From assembly GCA_964016875.1 (NCBI GenBank), contig OZ024721.1:5771001-5835000 (forward strand): DNA of 64,000 bases, read 5' to 3'. Positions 1 to 10,173 of the stretch are shown here, in pieces (position 1 is the first letter of the stretch; every line of letters begins with the position of its first letter). The position numbers and the translations under genes were made by a program. The notes under the pieces were generated by a model that saw nothing but the letters and a program-made list of their open reading frames with translations, searched no databases and was not told the DNA's origin. The DNA is from Fallopia convolvulus (Eukaryota; Streptophyta; Magnoliopsida; Caryophyllales; Polygonaceae).

Positions 1-1404
1 AACCACAATCCAACCTCACCAAGGATAAAGTGTTTCACTCAACTCTCATGTGTTTGGGCTATAAATTCATCTCTCAACTCAATCTTATATGCAAAAACTC
101 ATAAAAATTGGAACTTATATCACCAAACTCTCCACCAAAGATTTGTCAAAACAAGCAAAAATCATCAAGAGAACTTAGGCTCAATGAAAAACTTCATAGA
201 AGCTTCCATTCGGTCGGGTTGTAATGGGGCTTGGTAAAGACAATAAGGCATGGAAATATTTTGGTCATGTGGTGCTAATAATATCCGAGAATCAAAGATT
301 CCTAAAAACTCTCACTTCACCAAAACTCTCAAAAGATAACCAAACTCATTCTTCATTATGCTCTTTCTTCACTCACCTATTAAAAATCCCAGAAAGCCTC
401 ATAAAAACTTAAAGAATCTCTGGTTTAAACTTTTAAACACTGCACATCTTCCTTCTTCTTTCTTTTCTTTTTTCTTCATTTTTTTCTTCTCGGCATGCCT
501 CGGTACCGACCTGAGAGGATCATTATCCAGCTGTACTTTTTCCTTTTTTTTCCTCTTAAAAACTTCGGTACCGAGCCCACATAGGCTGGTATCGATCTGA
601 TATTCCTTTCTTCCTTTGTGCATTCTTTTAACCAAGAGACCTTTTTACATAATTTAAAACAAGAGACTTCCAATCTACCCCACCAAAACCTTTATTTTTT
701 TTTGAACCAACAAATATCTTTTCACTCTACAAAACAACTCCTCTCTAACTAAGTCCTAATCCCCGGATAGGGTCAAGCTTATCTCGGCTAGGGATAATTT
801 TGTGGAGCAACAATAAAAAGGCATAAAGCTCAAATTGGCTATTAAAACAAGGATAATGTAAGGGTGGACATGGATTAATAGGGTTTATGAAAAATAAGTT
901 CTCTATCATATGACTTTCACAAGTAATGAACTAAAAATCTTATACAGATCTTGAGAAATAGATAACCATCACAATTCCAAGAGATAATATACATAAAGAG
1001 AGCAAACCACACATGAAAAATCAAGGCTAAAAATAAGAACTCACAAGGTCATTTTTTTTGTTGGATTGCAACTACTCATGCTACAGTTATACATGCTCAA
1101 TTTCATCATATGCTATTTCACTATAAAAATAATTTCATCATAAGACTCAGGCTATACTACAAAAAACATGCTAAAAGGAAATTACATGGTCATGCAAAGA
1201 TGAAAGCAATCATAGAACCAAAAGATTAAGGGTACTTATCTGTTCTAAAATCTTTTTGGATTTTTCAAAATTTTCAATTTTTTGTGATTTTTTATTTTTT
1301 AAGAAAAATAACAACTGAAACAAGAAACAAACTAAAGCAAGAACATAAAAATAAACAAGAACAAACAAGCAAGTTTTCTTTTCCCTCCCTACCCCATACT
1401 TAAA
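1..1404 (-). other. 3' non-coding tail of element B
   Basis: No believable gene is present. The block is homologous by eye to 6050-7350 in element A and, in reverse orientation, to the tails of C and G: runs such as 'cctaatccccggatagggtcaagctt' in fragments, 'ttttgtggagc' and 'caacctcaccaaggataa' recur. It contains two copies of the word TCGGTACCGA at 500-509 and 565-574. Short ORFs in the pyrimidine-rich 430-620 region are translations of low-complexity sequence. Confidence 0.7.
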
Positions 1405-1427
1405 ATTACAGTTGTCCCCACTGTAAT
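1405..1427 (-). other. Hairpin next to an internal polypurine tract (element B)
   Basis: ATTACAGT (1405-1412) pairs with ACTGTAAT (1420-1427). On the element's sense strand the loop contains GGGGACA and is followed by TTTAAGTATGGGG. The same loop and purine tract follow the ORFs of A, C, D and G, but the stems differ in sequence. Role unknown; it lies 90 bp after the stop codon of the accessory ORF. Confidence 0.6.
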
Positions 1428-1516
1428 AAAGCAAATCATAAGAAAAGATAGGGAAAAGAAAGAAACTCACAAGATAATTGTCGAAGCAGAAGAAAACATC
1501 CTTGAAAGCGAGATCA

Positions 1517-3076
1517 TCATTGGTTTGGTGGTGGGAAGTAGTGCTCAAAGTTGCCCATAAACTGGTACATCGTCCGCCAGCGTTCCTCATCAACCGTCAC
1601 ACGCTGCTCCATCGTCCTCCAGCGAGCATTGACCCTTTGCTGTCGTGCATCCTCAAGTGCCATGCGAGCTGAGTAGACATCCTCCCAATGACTCATCCAT
1701 TGGTGGAGCTGAGTATGCTGCAAATTCAGCTGCTGCATCTGAGAAGACAAATCTTGAGCCCATGAAGAAACATCGGAACTAGCGTAGTTGGGTTGGGGCG
1801 GCGGCTGGTAATGGGCGTGCTGCTGGAAGTGGTCGTTATGGACAAAAGGAGCGTAAGGCACCATGCCGAGATATTGTGGCTCGGTAGGCTGATGAGCAGG
1901 CGTGGTGTCGAAGTGAAATGCCTCGGTGGAAGCCTCGAAGTACTCGGTACCGAGGCCAGGTTGCTCGGTACCGATGTCGACATGATGTGATGGGACCTCG
2001 TTACCGACTTGTGGAAGCTCGGTACCAAGCCCTGCCTTAGAGGCTGGCTCATCCTCTTCCATTGCAGCTCCTTCTCGCTCATACCTCGTCTCATATTCCC
2101 GTAGTGTCGGCTCGTCTTGAGGCTTCTTTGCCAAAGGGAATGGTTGAGACGTCCATGCTTCATACCAATTTGGCACATGCAACAACTTTAGCTTATCCCG
2201 AGTAATTGCCACGGTCTGTCCAAGCACCGTGGTGGCTACTCCCCCTGGATATCTCTGAAAGATGCCGGAAGACAACCAATACTTTGAATCCATCTTCTGG
2301 GGACGGTGTGCATTGTAGCACGAGAGGTCGACATTGAGAGCCATTGCCAAGAGGCTCACCAAATTGCCACAACAAACCTCTTTTGAAGAGGCCCCGTGCT
2401 TCTCCACATACTTCAGCCATTTGTACCCCAAATTCATGGGGGCGGGGTCCTCAAAGAGAATAGTCCGAAGGCATCCAACCTCCGTCCTCGTTGGCCTGGA
2501 AAGCTCCTTTTGGGGCCAAATGGTTGCACCCAAAACTCGGAGAATGATCCTGAAGATGGGGTTGATGATGTGTGCCCTTGGAAGTGTCGGTGCGGTCGGG
2601 TTGACTTCTCCAGAAATATAGCTCCAAGTGTTTGTGACCTTGAAATCGTCAGGAGCTCTATAATCTCGGGAGTGGTTCGGGAAGTCAAGGAGGCGGTTAA
2701 ACTCGGCCATGGTGAACTCATGCTCAGCTTTGCCTAACCGGAATCGAATCCTTCCTACAGACGTTTTGGTCTTGAAGTTGATGCGGAGAGTGGCTATAAA
2801 CTCGGTTGTGAAAGCCGGATAATGTGGGACATTCTCCTTTTTGAGGAGATGTGGCACACCGAGAATAGCAAAGGCGTGCTTGACATCCTCATAGATGTCG
2901 TTGGCCTTGGCACTTGACCTTGAGAACCATCTTGTGAGGTGGTCCTTTTCAAAGACGGAGTTGAAGATCATCAATTGCTCTCTAGTCGACAGGATGACCT
3001 CGTCCATTCTCGGAGGAGATGGAGATCTTTCGGTCCTCCTCTTCTTTCCTGCCCTAGAGTTGGCTCTGCTTGTCAT
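1517..3076 (-). CDS. ATHILA-type accessory ORF (ORF1-like) of element B
   Basis: An uninterrupted 519-codon ORF starting at ATG 3074-3076. The N terminus is basic (RAGKKRR), followed by a central region resembling the plant ATHILA ORF1 family (residues about 25-330, with motifs such as RFRLG and FNRLLDFP). Next comes a linker rich in LGTE/VGNE repeats encoded by the element's TCGGTACCGA words, a Pro/Gln/Tyr-rich stretch, and a probable coiled coil near the C terminus (about residues 430-505, Gln/Arg/Trp-rich). The family occurs in Athila elements at the position where other elements carry an envelope-like gene. I see no clear signal peptide or membrane span, so an envelope role is not supported here. 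It stays open although gag and protease of the same element are broken. Function unknown. A homologous but broken ORF occurs in element C (46371-47962). Confidence 0.75.
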   Translation of the reverse strand: MTSRANSRAGKKRRTERSPSPPRMDEVILSTREQLMIFNSVFEKDHLTRWFSRSSAKANDIYEDVKHAFAILGVPHLLKKENVPHYPAFTTEFIATLRINFKTKTSVGRIRFRLGKAEHEFTMAEFNRLLDFPNHSRDYRAPDDFKVTNTWSYISGEVNPTAPTLPRAHIINPIFRIILRVLGATIWPQKELSRPTRTEVGCLRTILFEDPAPMNLGYKWLKYVEKHGASSKEVCCGNLVSLLAMALNVDLSCYNAHRPQKMDSKYWLSSGIFQRYPGGVATTVLGQTVAITRDKLKLLHVPNWYEAWTSQPFPLAKKPQDEPTLREYETRYEREGAAMEEDEPASKAGLGTELPQVGNEVPSHHVDIGTEQPGLGTEYFEASTEAFHFDTTPAHQPTEPQYLGMVPYAPFVHNDHFQQHAHYQPPPQPNYASSDVSSWAQDLSSQMQQLNLQHTQLHQWMSHWEDVYSARMALEDARQQRVNARWRTMEQRVTVDEERWRTMYQFMGNFEHYFPPPNQ

Positions 3077-3598
3077 TTGGTCCCGTAGTCTTGTGATATT
3101 GAAGAACGAAAAGTGGGTTGCAAGGGTAACGAGGGCATGAAGCTTCAGTAACGAACAAACGAGGTGTTGCTCGGTATCGAAAGGGGTGCGAATTTTGAGG
3201 GCGAATGCGGTGTGCTGCAGCGTGGTGTGGAGTAGGGATTAAAATTGGCTAGATCTTGAGAGATTAGTTGAGGATTAGTGTGGGATTTGTGGTTTTGGGA
3301 GTGTTTTTGAAGGCTTAGAGTAGAGGCGACGTGGGAGGAAGGTTAGGGAAGGAGGATTTTTTTAGGTTAGAATTACTTACCTGCCCGCGCGTCTCGATCT
3401 GGGTTCTGTTGCAGGTCGATAACGACCTTCGCAGCTCGGTACCGAGCCTGGGCGACTCTTTTTTCGCGCCGTTTCGTGCCCGACTTCTGTGGCATGTTAA
3501 TTCAAAAATATCCTATCCCGCAAACTTCTATTCTACTAAAAACTCAAAAGAAAGTTAAGAAAAAGAACTATAAAAAGATAAGAAAACTAAACTAAAAC
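3077..3598 (-). other. Intergenic leader before the accessory ORF (element B)
   Basis: About 520 bases without a supported gene, lying between the tandem hairpin and the ATG of the accessory ORF on the sense strand. It contains one TCGGTACCGA word at 3436-3445 and a near-match at 3415-3425. I see nothing else identifiable. Confidence 0.5.
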
Positions 3599-3644
3599 CG
3601 AGTTGCCTCCCGTAAGCGCTATTTTTAACGTCGTCAGCCCGACG
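3599..3644 (-). other. Tandem hairpin after the protease region (element B)
   Basis: Hairpin 1: CGTCG (3629-3633) with CGACG (3640-3644), loop of six. Hairpin 2: CGAG (3599-3602) with CCCG (3609-3612), containing one G-U pair; its sense-strand loop is AGGCAA. The two are joined by GTTAAAAATAGCGCTT. It starts 17 bp after the stop codon at 3661-3663 on the sense strand. The same arrangement is seen in A, D and G. Confidence 0.6.
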
Positions 3645-3660
3645 AACTTACCTGGCTTAA

Positions 3661-4537
3661 TCAAGGTGGCTCTTTTTTAGCTTTGTCGGGGTCATGGAAA
3701 ACCCCATACTTAGCGGTAAAGGCATTGTTATTTCTTCTTACTAAATTCGGTCCCTCATCCTCTAACAGTATGCTTGGTATTCCTACACAGGGGTTAGTGA
3801 AGTCCGAGAACCAAGGAGGTTTCGACTCATTTATAGCATGAATAGTAGGGTATGATGTAGGAATACGATATAAGGAATGATCATGACCGGTGACAGTGAA
3901 TCTAGAGTTAGAATACTCACCTTGATCAGTTAGTGAGGGCGTCGGTTCCGAGGTAGATGGGGTCGTTATCGACCAGTCTGAAGTAAAGCCTCCCTCGGTA
4001 TCGTGCCAAAATGCGCCTCCCTCGTCATATTGCTGTATGAAGGGCTCGAAACCGACCCAAGGGGGGTCGGTAGCTGGCGTAGTAGCGCTCTCATGTTTGT
4101 TATTGCTTGAGAGGGAAACATTTGCTTAACAATGTTGAGCTCAGGCTGGGGCGTCTCGATCTTTGCAGCTGCGGCTGTGTCATTGGCAGCTTGATTGAGG
4201 TTGAAATCGACCCGCTCTTCCCCTATGTCAAAGGTGATGAGTCCTTTCCGAACATCGACTCGAGCACCTGCCGTAGTGGTCTGCCTAGAATAATGGGCAC
4301 ATGCGGGTCTTAAGGCATATCAAGGACAATAAATTCGTTTGGTATGAAGAATTTGCCCACTTGAATGGAAAAATAATCTACGACTCTAGTAGCCTTTACA
4401 CTAGATCCGCCTGCCAGGTATAGCCTCATATCAACGGGTTTCAGAAGTCCCATATTAGCTTTTGACCAAATAGATAAAGGAAGTAAACTGACACTGGCCC
4501 CCAAATCACATAGTGCTTTGAAACGGTGGTCGACAAT
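3661..4537 (-). pseudogene. C-terminal half of retropepsin plus KPPWFSDFTNP domain (element B)
   Basis: This is the continuation of the protease reading frame interrupted by element A. It begins with the DHRFKALCDLGAS region, in which DLGAS is the retropepsin active-site motif in the variant usual for Athila-type elements, and continues through a flap-like segment to an ILGRP motif. A TAA at 4310-4312 interrupts the frame before ILGRP (element A has a sense codon there). After the protease comes a region shared with element A, containing KPPWFSDFTNP, PSIL and KYGVFHDP, which ends at a TGA at 3661-3663. In autonomous relatives reverse transcriptase would follow the protease; here it is absent. 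Confidence 0.75.
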
Positions 4538-5861
4538 TGTTGAAAGGGTTTCTTGACAACAAATAAATTTATATCAAGACCCCGAAGTGTATAGCGAAGT
4601 CAGGTTCGTCCACAGGAGATAGTCAGTGCTAGGTTTTGTTACTTGTCACGCAAGCAATCAATTAAATCTAGGGAATTTAGCAAGAGAAAGAGGAATTCTA
4701 AGGTAAAGGTATCACCACAACAACAATCATGCAATGCCAACGCTATGAAGCATAAAAATCATGCTTTTACCACATAAAGGTGCTAACTTTCGCTTAACTT
4801 AAGCAATTAAATCAATCAACTTTTGTCCAATCAACAAACTTACTATCTAATCTCTTCTCTTCAACTAGGATAGATCCGCTTTCGCTTCAAAACCCTAAAT
4901 TGACTATTCTGATTCAAGGTTTTCGCTTTCGCTTCAACTATGAATCAGAAATTCCCTTCAACTTTCGTTTCAAGGATTAAGAACAAGAGAATAGATTCAT
5001 GCAATAAAAACTATCAAATCATGATCACAAACAAGCATGCACAATCATTGTTGGGTTTAACCCCAACCTTAGAGAGAGAAGACTACTCACAAAGCATAAT
5101 TAAGAACAACTGAATTAATAAAATAGAAAGCTTACAACTTTAAATCCAAACAAAACTTGTCTTCCAAACTATCTCTCTACCTTTACCCTCTCGCTCCCTC
5201 TCTCGTCAACTCTTCCTCTTCTCCTCCTTCGTGTCTATCGTCCCTCCCCCAAACAAAAGCTAGAGAAGGGTATTTATAGAGAAACTAATCTATCTTAAAT
5301 CTATCTATAAGGAAATAATATCTTCTAATAAGATATTTTCCTTCTATCTATCTAATAACATAAAAGGAAATAGGATAAAAGCCTTTAATTCACGCCGACT
5401 CAGATCTCGCTGCGCCACGGGGTGCCTCGTTAACGACCTGAGAGCCTCGTTAACGACCCTGTTCAGCACTTCGAACAGTCTTGAGTAAAACTTGCGTAGC
5501 GGATTCGTTACAACTCCGATTGACTCGATTCTTTTTCCTATGTTCTTGTAACGAAATTCTCTATCTCTTTCCAAGCTCAAAATTGATCTTCAATAACTTT
5601 ACTTGAGCGCTAAATCTTCATCTACTCTTCATTCTTGAGTGCTTCATCAAGTGTTTTCTCTCGGCTTTGCTCCTTTCTTCAAAAGTGCTCCAAATAGCTT
5701 CTAAAAACCTATAAAACACCACCAAAGCTTATGTAGACTCCATATCTTAAAGAAATACGAAAACCCACACAAACGACTCAAAACAAAACACAAAACTAAA
5801 GAAAAAGACTCAAACACACTAAAAACACACCCTAAAAACACGACTAAAAAGGCGGACATCA
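4538..5861 (-). repeat. 3' LTR of element A
   Basis: Direct repeat of 10174-11497, with TG/CA ends. It contains a pair of palindromes TCGTTAACGA at 5427-5436 and 5447-5456, exactly 20 bp apart. The 78-codon ORF at 5344-5580 lies entirely in the LTR, is mirrored in the other LTR, and is not a gene. Confidence 0.93.
5427..5456. promoter_or_regulatory. Paired palindrome in LTR of A
   Basis: Two perfect palindromes TCGTTAACGA start at 5427 and 5447. The same pair is at 11063 and 11083 in the other LTR. Role unknown; the spacing of about two helical turns suggests binding by a multimeric protein, which is inference. Confidence 0.5.
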
Positions 5862-5876
5862 AAATACCCCATACTT
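5862..5876 (-). other. Polypurine tract of element A
   Basis: Sense-strand AAGTATGGGGTATTT lies directly upstream of the 3' LTR start. It is the expected site for priming plus-strand DNA synthesis. Confidence 0.65.
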
Positions 5877-7355
5877 AGACTTGTTTGTACTCAAGCAATA
5901 AACAAGACAAGAACCAAAACCATCAACACATATATCAAGTCAATGCCCTCATCAAAAAGCAACATCAAAGCTCAAGTAGAAATAAATAGACAAGTGATTC
6001 TAATGTCATCACACATATATGAACAATCTCAAGCAAAAGCAACTATAAATCCAACCTCACAAGGGTAATGTGTTTCTCTCAACTCTCAAGTGTTTATGCT
6101 TAGAATAACAACTCTCAACTCAATCCAGTATGCAAAAATCAACATAGTCATTGTTACTTTTATCACCAAACTCTCCACCAGAGATGTCAAAACACATAAA
6201 AATCATCAAGAGAACCTAGGCTCAATGAAAAACTTCATAGAAGCTTCCATTCGGCCGGGTAGTAATGGGGCTTGGTAAAGACAATAAGGCATGTAAATAT
6301 TTTGTCTATTTGGTGCTAATAAAATCCGGGAATCAAAGACTCCTAAAAACTTACACAACAACCAAAACTCTCATAATAACATACCGAACTCACTCTTCTT
6401 TATGCACACTCATTTCTTTCAACCCCTTTAATATCCCAACTAATCTTGCTTACAAACACTTAGGAAATTTGGCTCATGCACATTTTCACTATTCATCTCT
6501 TTCTTTTTCTTTCTTTTTCTTCCCTTCTGTTTTTTCACACTTTTTTTTCTGCTAGGAAGGTCGGTACCGAACCCACTGGGTCGGTAATGATGTATCTGTT
6601 TTCTTTCTTTCTTCCTCAATTCTCTTTCTTTCCACTTTTTTTTGTAAGCGCATTCAGGGAACCAAACTCCTTTTACATGACAAACTACAAGATCTTTTAC
6701 TTACCCAACCAATATTACCCCACACTTGAAGCAATACAACTCACTCAACAAAATCATCACAACCAACCAACACTAAGTCCTAATCCTTGGATAGGGTCAA
6801 GCTTTATCGGCTAAGGAATAATTTTGTGGAGCTAAAAATAAAAGGCTTTAAGGCTCAAATTGGCTTCAAAAAGAGGATAATGATAAGATAGGTAAAAAAA
6901 GAGGATAAAAAGTGGGTTTAAAACAAATAAGTTCTCCATCATATGATTTCACATGCAATAAACTAATATCTCATATAGGTCTCAAGAAATAGATAATCAT
7001 ATCAATGACAAGAGATAATATGCATAAGGAGAGTAAATGACACAAGAAAAGAAGAGGGATTTTTTGATGTTCTCCCTATAAGGCCAAAAATAACTCACAT
7101 GGTAGCAATTTTTGTTGGATTTAAGTCACTTCTTCCTAAGATCATATGTGCTCAATTTCATCACAAGCTAAATATCCACATAAAAATAATTTTTCAACAT
7201 CATTTAGGCAAAGCTCTCCAAACATGCTAAAGGAATTACATGATCAAGCAAGTCAAAGCATATCATAGGACATCTAAGTGGAATATTATCAATCCTAAAA
7301 ACACAAACAAAGACACAAAACTGAGTTACATTTTCCCATACCCCATACTTAAACC
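5877..7355 (-). other. 3' non-coding tail of element A
   Basis: No gene is seen. The region is colinear by eye with the tail of B (1-1404). It contains the word TCGGTACCGA at 6561-6570 with the related TCGGTAATGA at 6581, 20 bp apart. ORFs across 6265-6814 translate pyrimidine-rich sequence and are not conserved between A and B. Confidence 0.65.
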
Positions 7356-7375
7356 AAACAGTGTCCTCACTGTTT
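7356..7375 (-). other. Hairpin next to an internal polypurine tract (element A)
   Basis: AAACAGTG (7356-7363) and CACTGTTT (7368-7375) form a perfect 8-bp stem with sense loop AGGA, followed on the sense strand by TTTAAGTATGGGG. The stem sequence differs from those in B, C, D and G while loop and purine tract are kept. Confidence 0.65.
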
Positions 7376-7490
7376 AAAACAAAGACATAAAAATAAAGAG
7401 GATAAAAAAAGGGAACTCACAAAATAAAACTGAAGCTACTTGAAACCATTGATCACTTGAGGAGTTTAAATTTTCTCGGTTCTGTTGAGG

Positions 7491-7521
7491 TCGGTACCGA
7501 CCCTGTGGGGGTCGGTAACGA
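7491..7521. promoter_or_regulatory. Paired dyad word in A
   Basis: TCGGTACCGA starts at 7491 and TCGGTAACGA at 7512, 21 bp apart, in non-coding sequence between the protease ORF and the hairpin. Confidence 0.45.
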
Positions 7522-7706
7522 ACTTGCTTGTATTGCCACCGAATCTTCTTGATTTTAACACTTCTTAACTTCTTGTACCTGAGTCACTTTAGAAAAACTT
7601 CTATCCTACTACACTAATCTAACCTAAAAACAAGTCAAAAGAAAGCTAGCAAAAAGGACTAAGAAAGCAAAAACTAAAAAGCAAAAACAAAAAGCGGAAA
7701 CTAAAA

Positions 7707-7753
7707 GCGGGTTACCTCCCGTAAGCGCTATTTTTAACGTCGTTAGCCCGACG
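7707..7753 (-). other. Tandem hairpin after the coding region (element A)
   Basis: Hairpin 1: CGTCG (7738-7742) with CGACG (7749-7753), loop of six. Hairpin 2: CGGG (7708-7711) with CCCG (7718-7721), sense loop AGGTAA, extendable by a G-U pair. It starts 17 bp beyond the stop of the preceding ORF on the sense strand. Compare 3599-3644, 23705-23754 and 54269-54315. Confidence 0.6.
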
Positions 7754-7770
7754 AACTTACCTTGCCTTAC

Positions 7771-8202
7771 CTAGGGCGGCTGCCATCCAGTATCGAAGGG
7801 ATCATAAGAAACCCCATACTTAGCCTGAAAAACATCATAGCTCCTCTCCAAAATATTTGGCCCTCGATCATCAATAAGTATGCTCGGTAATCCTACAATA
7901 GGGTTAGTAAAATCCGAAAACCAAGGAGGTTTTGACTCCTTCATAGTACTAACAGTAGGATGTAATGTAGAAGAAGGATAGGAGAAGGGATCATGACCAG
8001 AATTGATTGGATAAGAACAAGAAAACTCACCGGGATCGATCAGGAAAGGGTTCGTTACCGAAGATATGTGGATCGTTAACAACCCTGCTGGATCTGGAAG
8101 TGGCTCGATGTCGTGCCTGATACCACCTCCCACCACGTTTTCCTTCAGATAAGGGTTGTTACCGACCCATGGGGGTCGGTAGGCTCCTCGGTAGGCGTGC
8201 AT
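7771..8202 (-). pseudogene. KPPWFSDFTNP domain downstream of protease (element A)
   Basis: This is the C-terminal part of A's polyprotein, now in a different frame from the protease. Relative to B, one C is missing from a C-run (sense strand) near 8170. The region contains PPWVGNNPY, KPPWFSDFTNP, PSIL and KYGVSYDP, all matched in B at 3661-4100. It ends with a stop just before the tandem hairpin. It does not look like RT, RNase H or integrase, and I do not recognise it. It occupies the place where pol would start and is shared by A and B, so it probably belongs to the family rather than being debris of one copy. Confidence 0.6.
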
Positions 8203-9722
8203 CCATCGAATTTGCCCATTTCTGTACTCAGGGAGGGGTCGTTACCGAGCCATGGTGGGTCGGTAAGCTCCTCAGTACTGCAACTAGCCACTTCGCTTAT
8301 CGGCAAATTGAAATGAAATTCAACCTTCTCTTCTCCAATATCGAATGTGAGAAGTCCCTTCTTGACATCCACGCTTGCTCCTGCGGTGACTAAGAATGGT
8401 CGGCCTAGAATGATTGGCACCGCAGGGTCCTCAGGCATATCTAAAACAATAAAGTCGTTGGGAACAAAAAAATTTCCAACTTGGATAGGAACGTCGTCCA
8501 CGACTCCAGTTGCCTTGACAGAAGATCCGTCCGCCATGTAGAGTTTCATATTAACAGGCTCTAGTGGTCCCAACTTAGCTTTGGTCCAGATAGACAATGG
8601 TAATAAACTAGCACTGGCACCTAGATCACATAGAGCTTTAAAACGGTGAGTCCCAATACCAATTGAAATTGCAAACTTACTTGGATCACCAAGTTTTTCA
8701 GGGAGCTTTATGGAATGAACCTCATTATGCAGCTCTGATATAGATCTTTTCCTGCTAAAAATCTCTTTCAAAAATTTAGCGTAGACAGGCATTTCATTAA
8801 GGGCATCAGTAAATGGAATTGAAATATTTAACCCTTGAAGAATTTTGACAAAGCGTCTAAACTTTCCTTCCGTGACATCATTAGACTTCTTAATCGGGAA
8901 AGGAAGAGTTTTAGACGGACTCGGGATAGAGATAGGCCTGAATCGAGGCCCTACCGAATCGGCAAGAGATTCGATCGGTGCAGATGGGTCGGTACCGACC
9001 CTGGTGGGGTCGGTATCGAGCCTGGGATTAAGAGAGGAGTTCGGTGTAGAAAACCTACCTAGGCTGGGATCGTTAACGACCCTGGGGGTATCGGTACCGA
9101 GTTGTTCAGGCTCGGTAACGGCCCTCTTTGGCTCGTTGTCAATCTGGGTTGTGGCGTCCTTTTCAGATTCGGGGCTTTTCTCCTTGGCATTGGCACGCTC
9201 CGGTAGTGTCTTTCCGCTCCTAAGGTGCATGGACGCGATTTGTCCTCTAGGGTTCTCCTCGGGACGGCCCAAAAATTGCCCTTGAGGTCTTAGAATCCGT
9301 GTAGCTAGGTTACCCAGTTGGGAGTCAATGCTCTTCTTCCAAATCTCGAACTCTCCCCACCGTTTCATTTGATTGTTAAGGTTTGCTTCGACTCCATTAA
9401 TTTCATTCATCACTCCATTGATCCCTTCATAGAGTCCATTCACCCATGATGGCATCTCTTGATAGCCCGGAGATCTATAAGGAGGAACCCTTTGTTCTTG
9501 CTAAGGAGGTTGGCTCTCTTGGTCATATGCATAATTGCCCCAGGTGGGCTGATTGTAATTCCACCCTGTATAAAAAGTATCATCTTGGTTCCTATATGGA
9601 CCCCTCATGTAATTAGCTTTTTCATATGCCTCAGCAGCTATGGTTTCCCTTTCTCTCTGGATCTCCTCCATCTCTAAATAGAGTTCAGCAATCTGCTTAG
9701 CTAGTTCTTCAGGTGTAGCCAT
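8145..9722 (-). pseudogene. Truncated gag leader, linker and retropepsin (element A)
   Basis: The frame starts with MATPEEL at 9722, a gag N-terminal coiled-coil-like leader. It jumps to the equivalent of the end of B's gag (YMRGPYRN, versus YMRGKYRN in B), so about 300 residues including the whole retrotransposon gag core and the zinc knuckle are missing. A TAG at 9501-9503 interrupts it, and the frame continues in register to the MPSWVNGLYEGIN region at 9455. Then come a Thr/Asp/Glu-rich linker containing LGTD/VGTD repeats, the active-site motif DLGAS (about residues 270-280 from 9455) and ILGRPFL. The frame ends prematurely at 8145 through a one-base loss near 8170. The word triplet at 9070, 9091 and 9112 falls in the linker. 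Confidence 0.75.
8989..9121. promoter_or_regulatory. Five dyad words in the protease linker of A
   Basis: TCGGTACCGA at 8989 is followed by TCGGTATCGA at 9010 (21 bp). A triplet follows at TCGTTAACGA 9070, TCGGTACCGA 9091 and TCGGTAACGG 9112, a strict 21-bp period. They lie in reading frame and encode repeated Gly-Thr-Asp/Glu motifs. Confidence 0.5.
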
Positions 9723-10152
9723 GGCTTTGCGTTCTCTTAATCTCCTGTGGAGGGAACGCTTAAGTTCAGGGTCTACTTTATTGGATTAGAGACAACTCGA
9801 CGTCCTTCAGCTGTCCTACTCTGTAAGCAAAAACAAAAACAAAAAACGAAATCAAAAGCAAAAACGGGTTCTCGGCGAGGGTCGGTACCGAGCCTGGATA
9901 AGGTCGGTAACGAGCCTAGAGTGATCCCGTAAAAACCGAAACTAAAAAGAAAAAAACAACTACCTGTCAACAGGGTCGTTACCGAGCCTGGATCGGGTCG
10001 GTAACGACTCGACAGAGATCATAGAAAATAAACAAAAAAGCACAGAAAACTGGGTTGCACAGCAGGGTCGGTATCGACCCTAGGGGGGTCGTTACCGACT
10101 CGACCGAGTCTCGAAAAACGTAAAAAGAACAAAACTTGGCACTATTGAAATC
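9723..10152 (-). other. 5' leader of element A with three word pairs
   Basis: Non-coding leader between the PBS and the first ATG. It holds three pairs of the dyad word: 9882/9904 (22 bp), 9976/9998 (22 bp) and 10068/10089 (21 bp). A-rich sequence separates them. Confidence 0.55.
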
Positions 10153-10170
10153 TCCCCGGCAACGACGCCA
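10153..10170 (-). other. Primer-binding site of element A (tRNA-Asp-like)
   Basis: Sense strand TGGCGTCGTTGCCGGGGA lies three bases inside the 5' LTR. It matches the 3' end of tRNA-Asp as used by Athila elements, with one difference (T in place of C at position 6). Confidence 0.8.
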
Positions 10171-10173
10171 ATT

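Noticed and set aside
224..673. Overlapping ORFs on both strands
   Set aside because: They translate a pyrimidine-rich tail segment and are not conserved with the matching tail in element A.
1517..3076. Envelope glycoprotein
   Set aside because: The position fits, but I see no signal peptide, membrane span or cleavage site, so only the ATHILA family name is used.
5344..5580. 78-codon ORF, repeated at 11025-11216
   Set aside because: It is LTR sequence of element A; its conservation reflects LTR identity, not coding.
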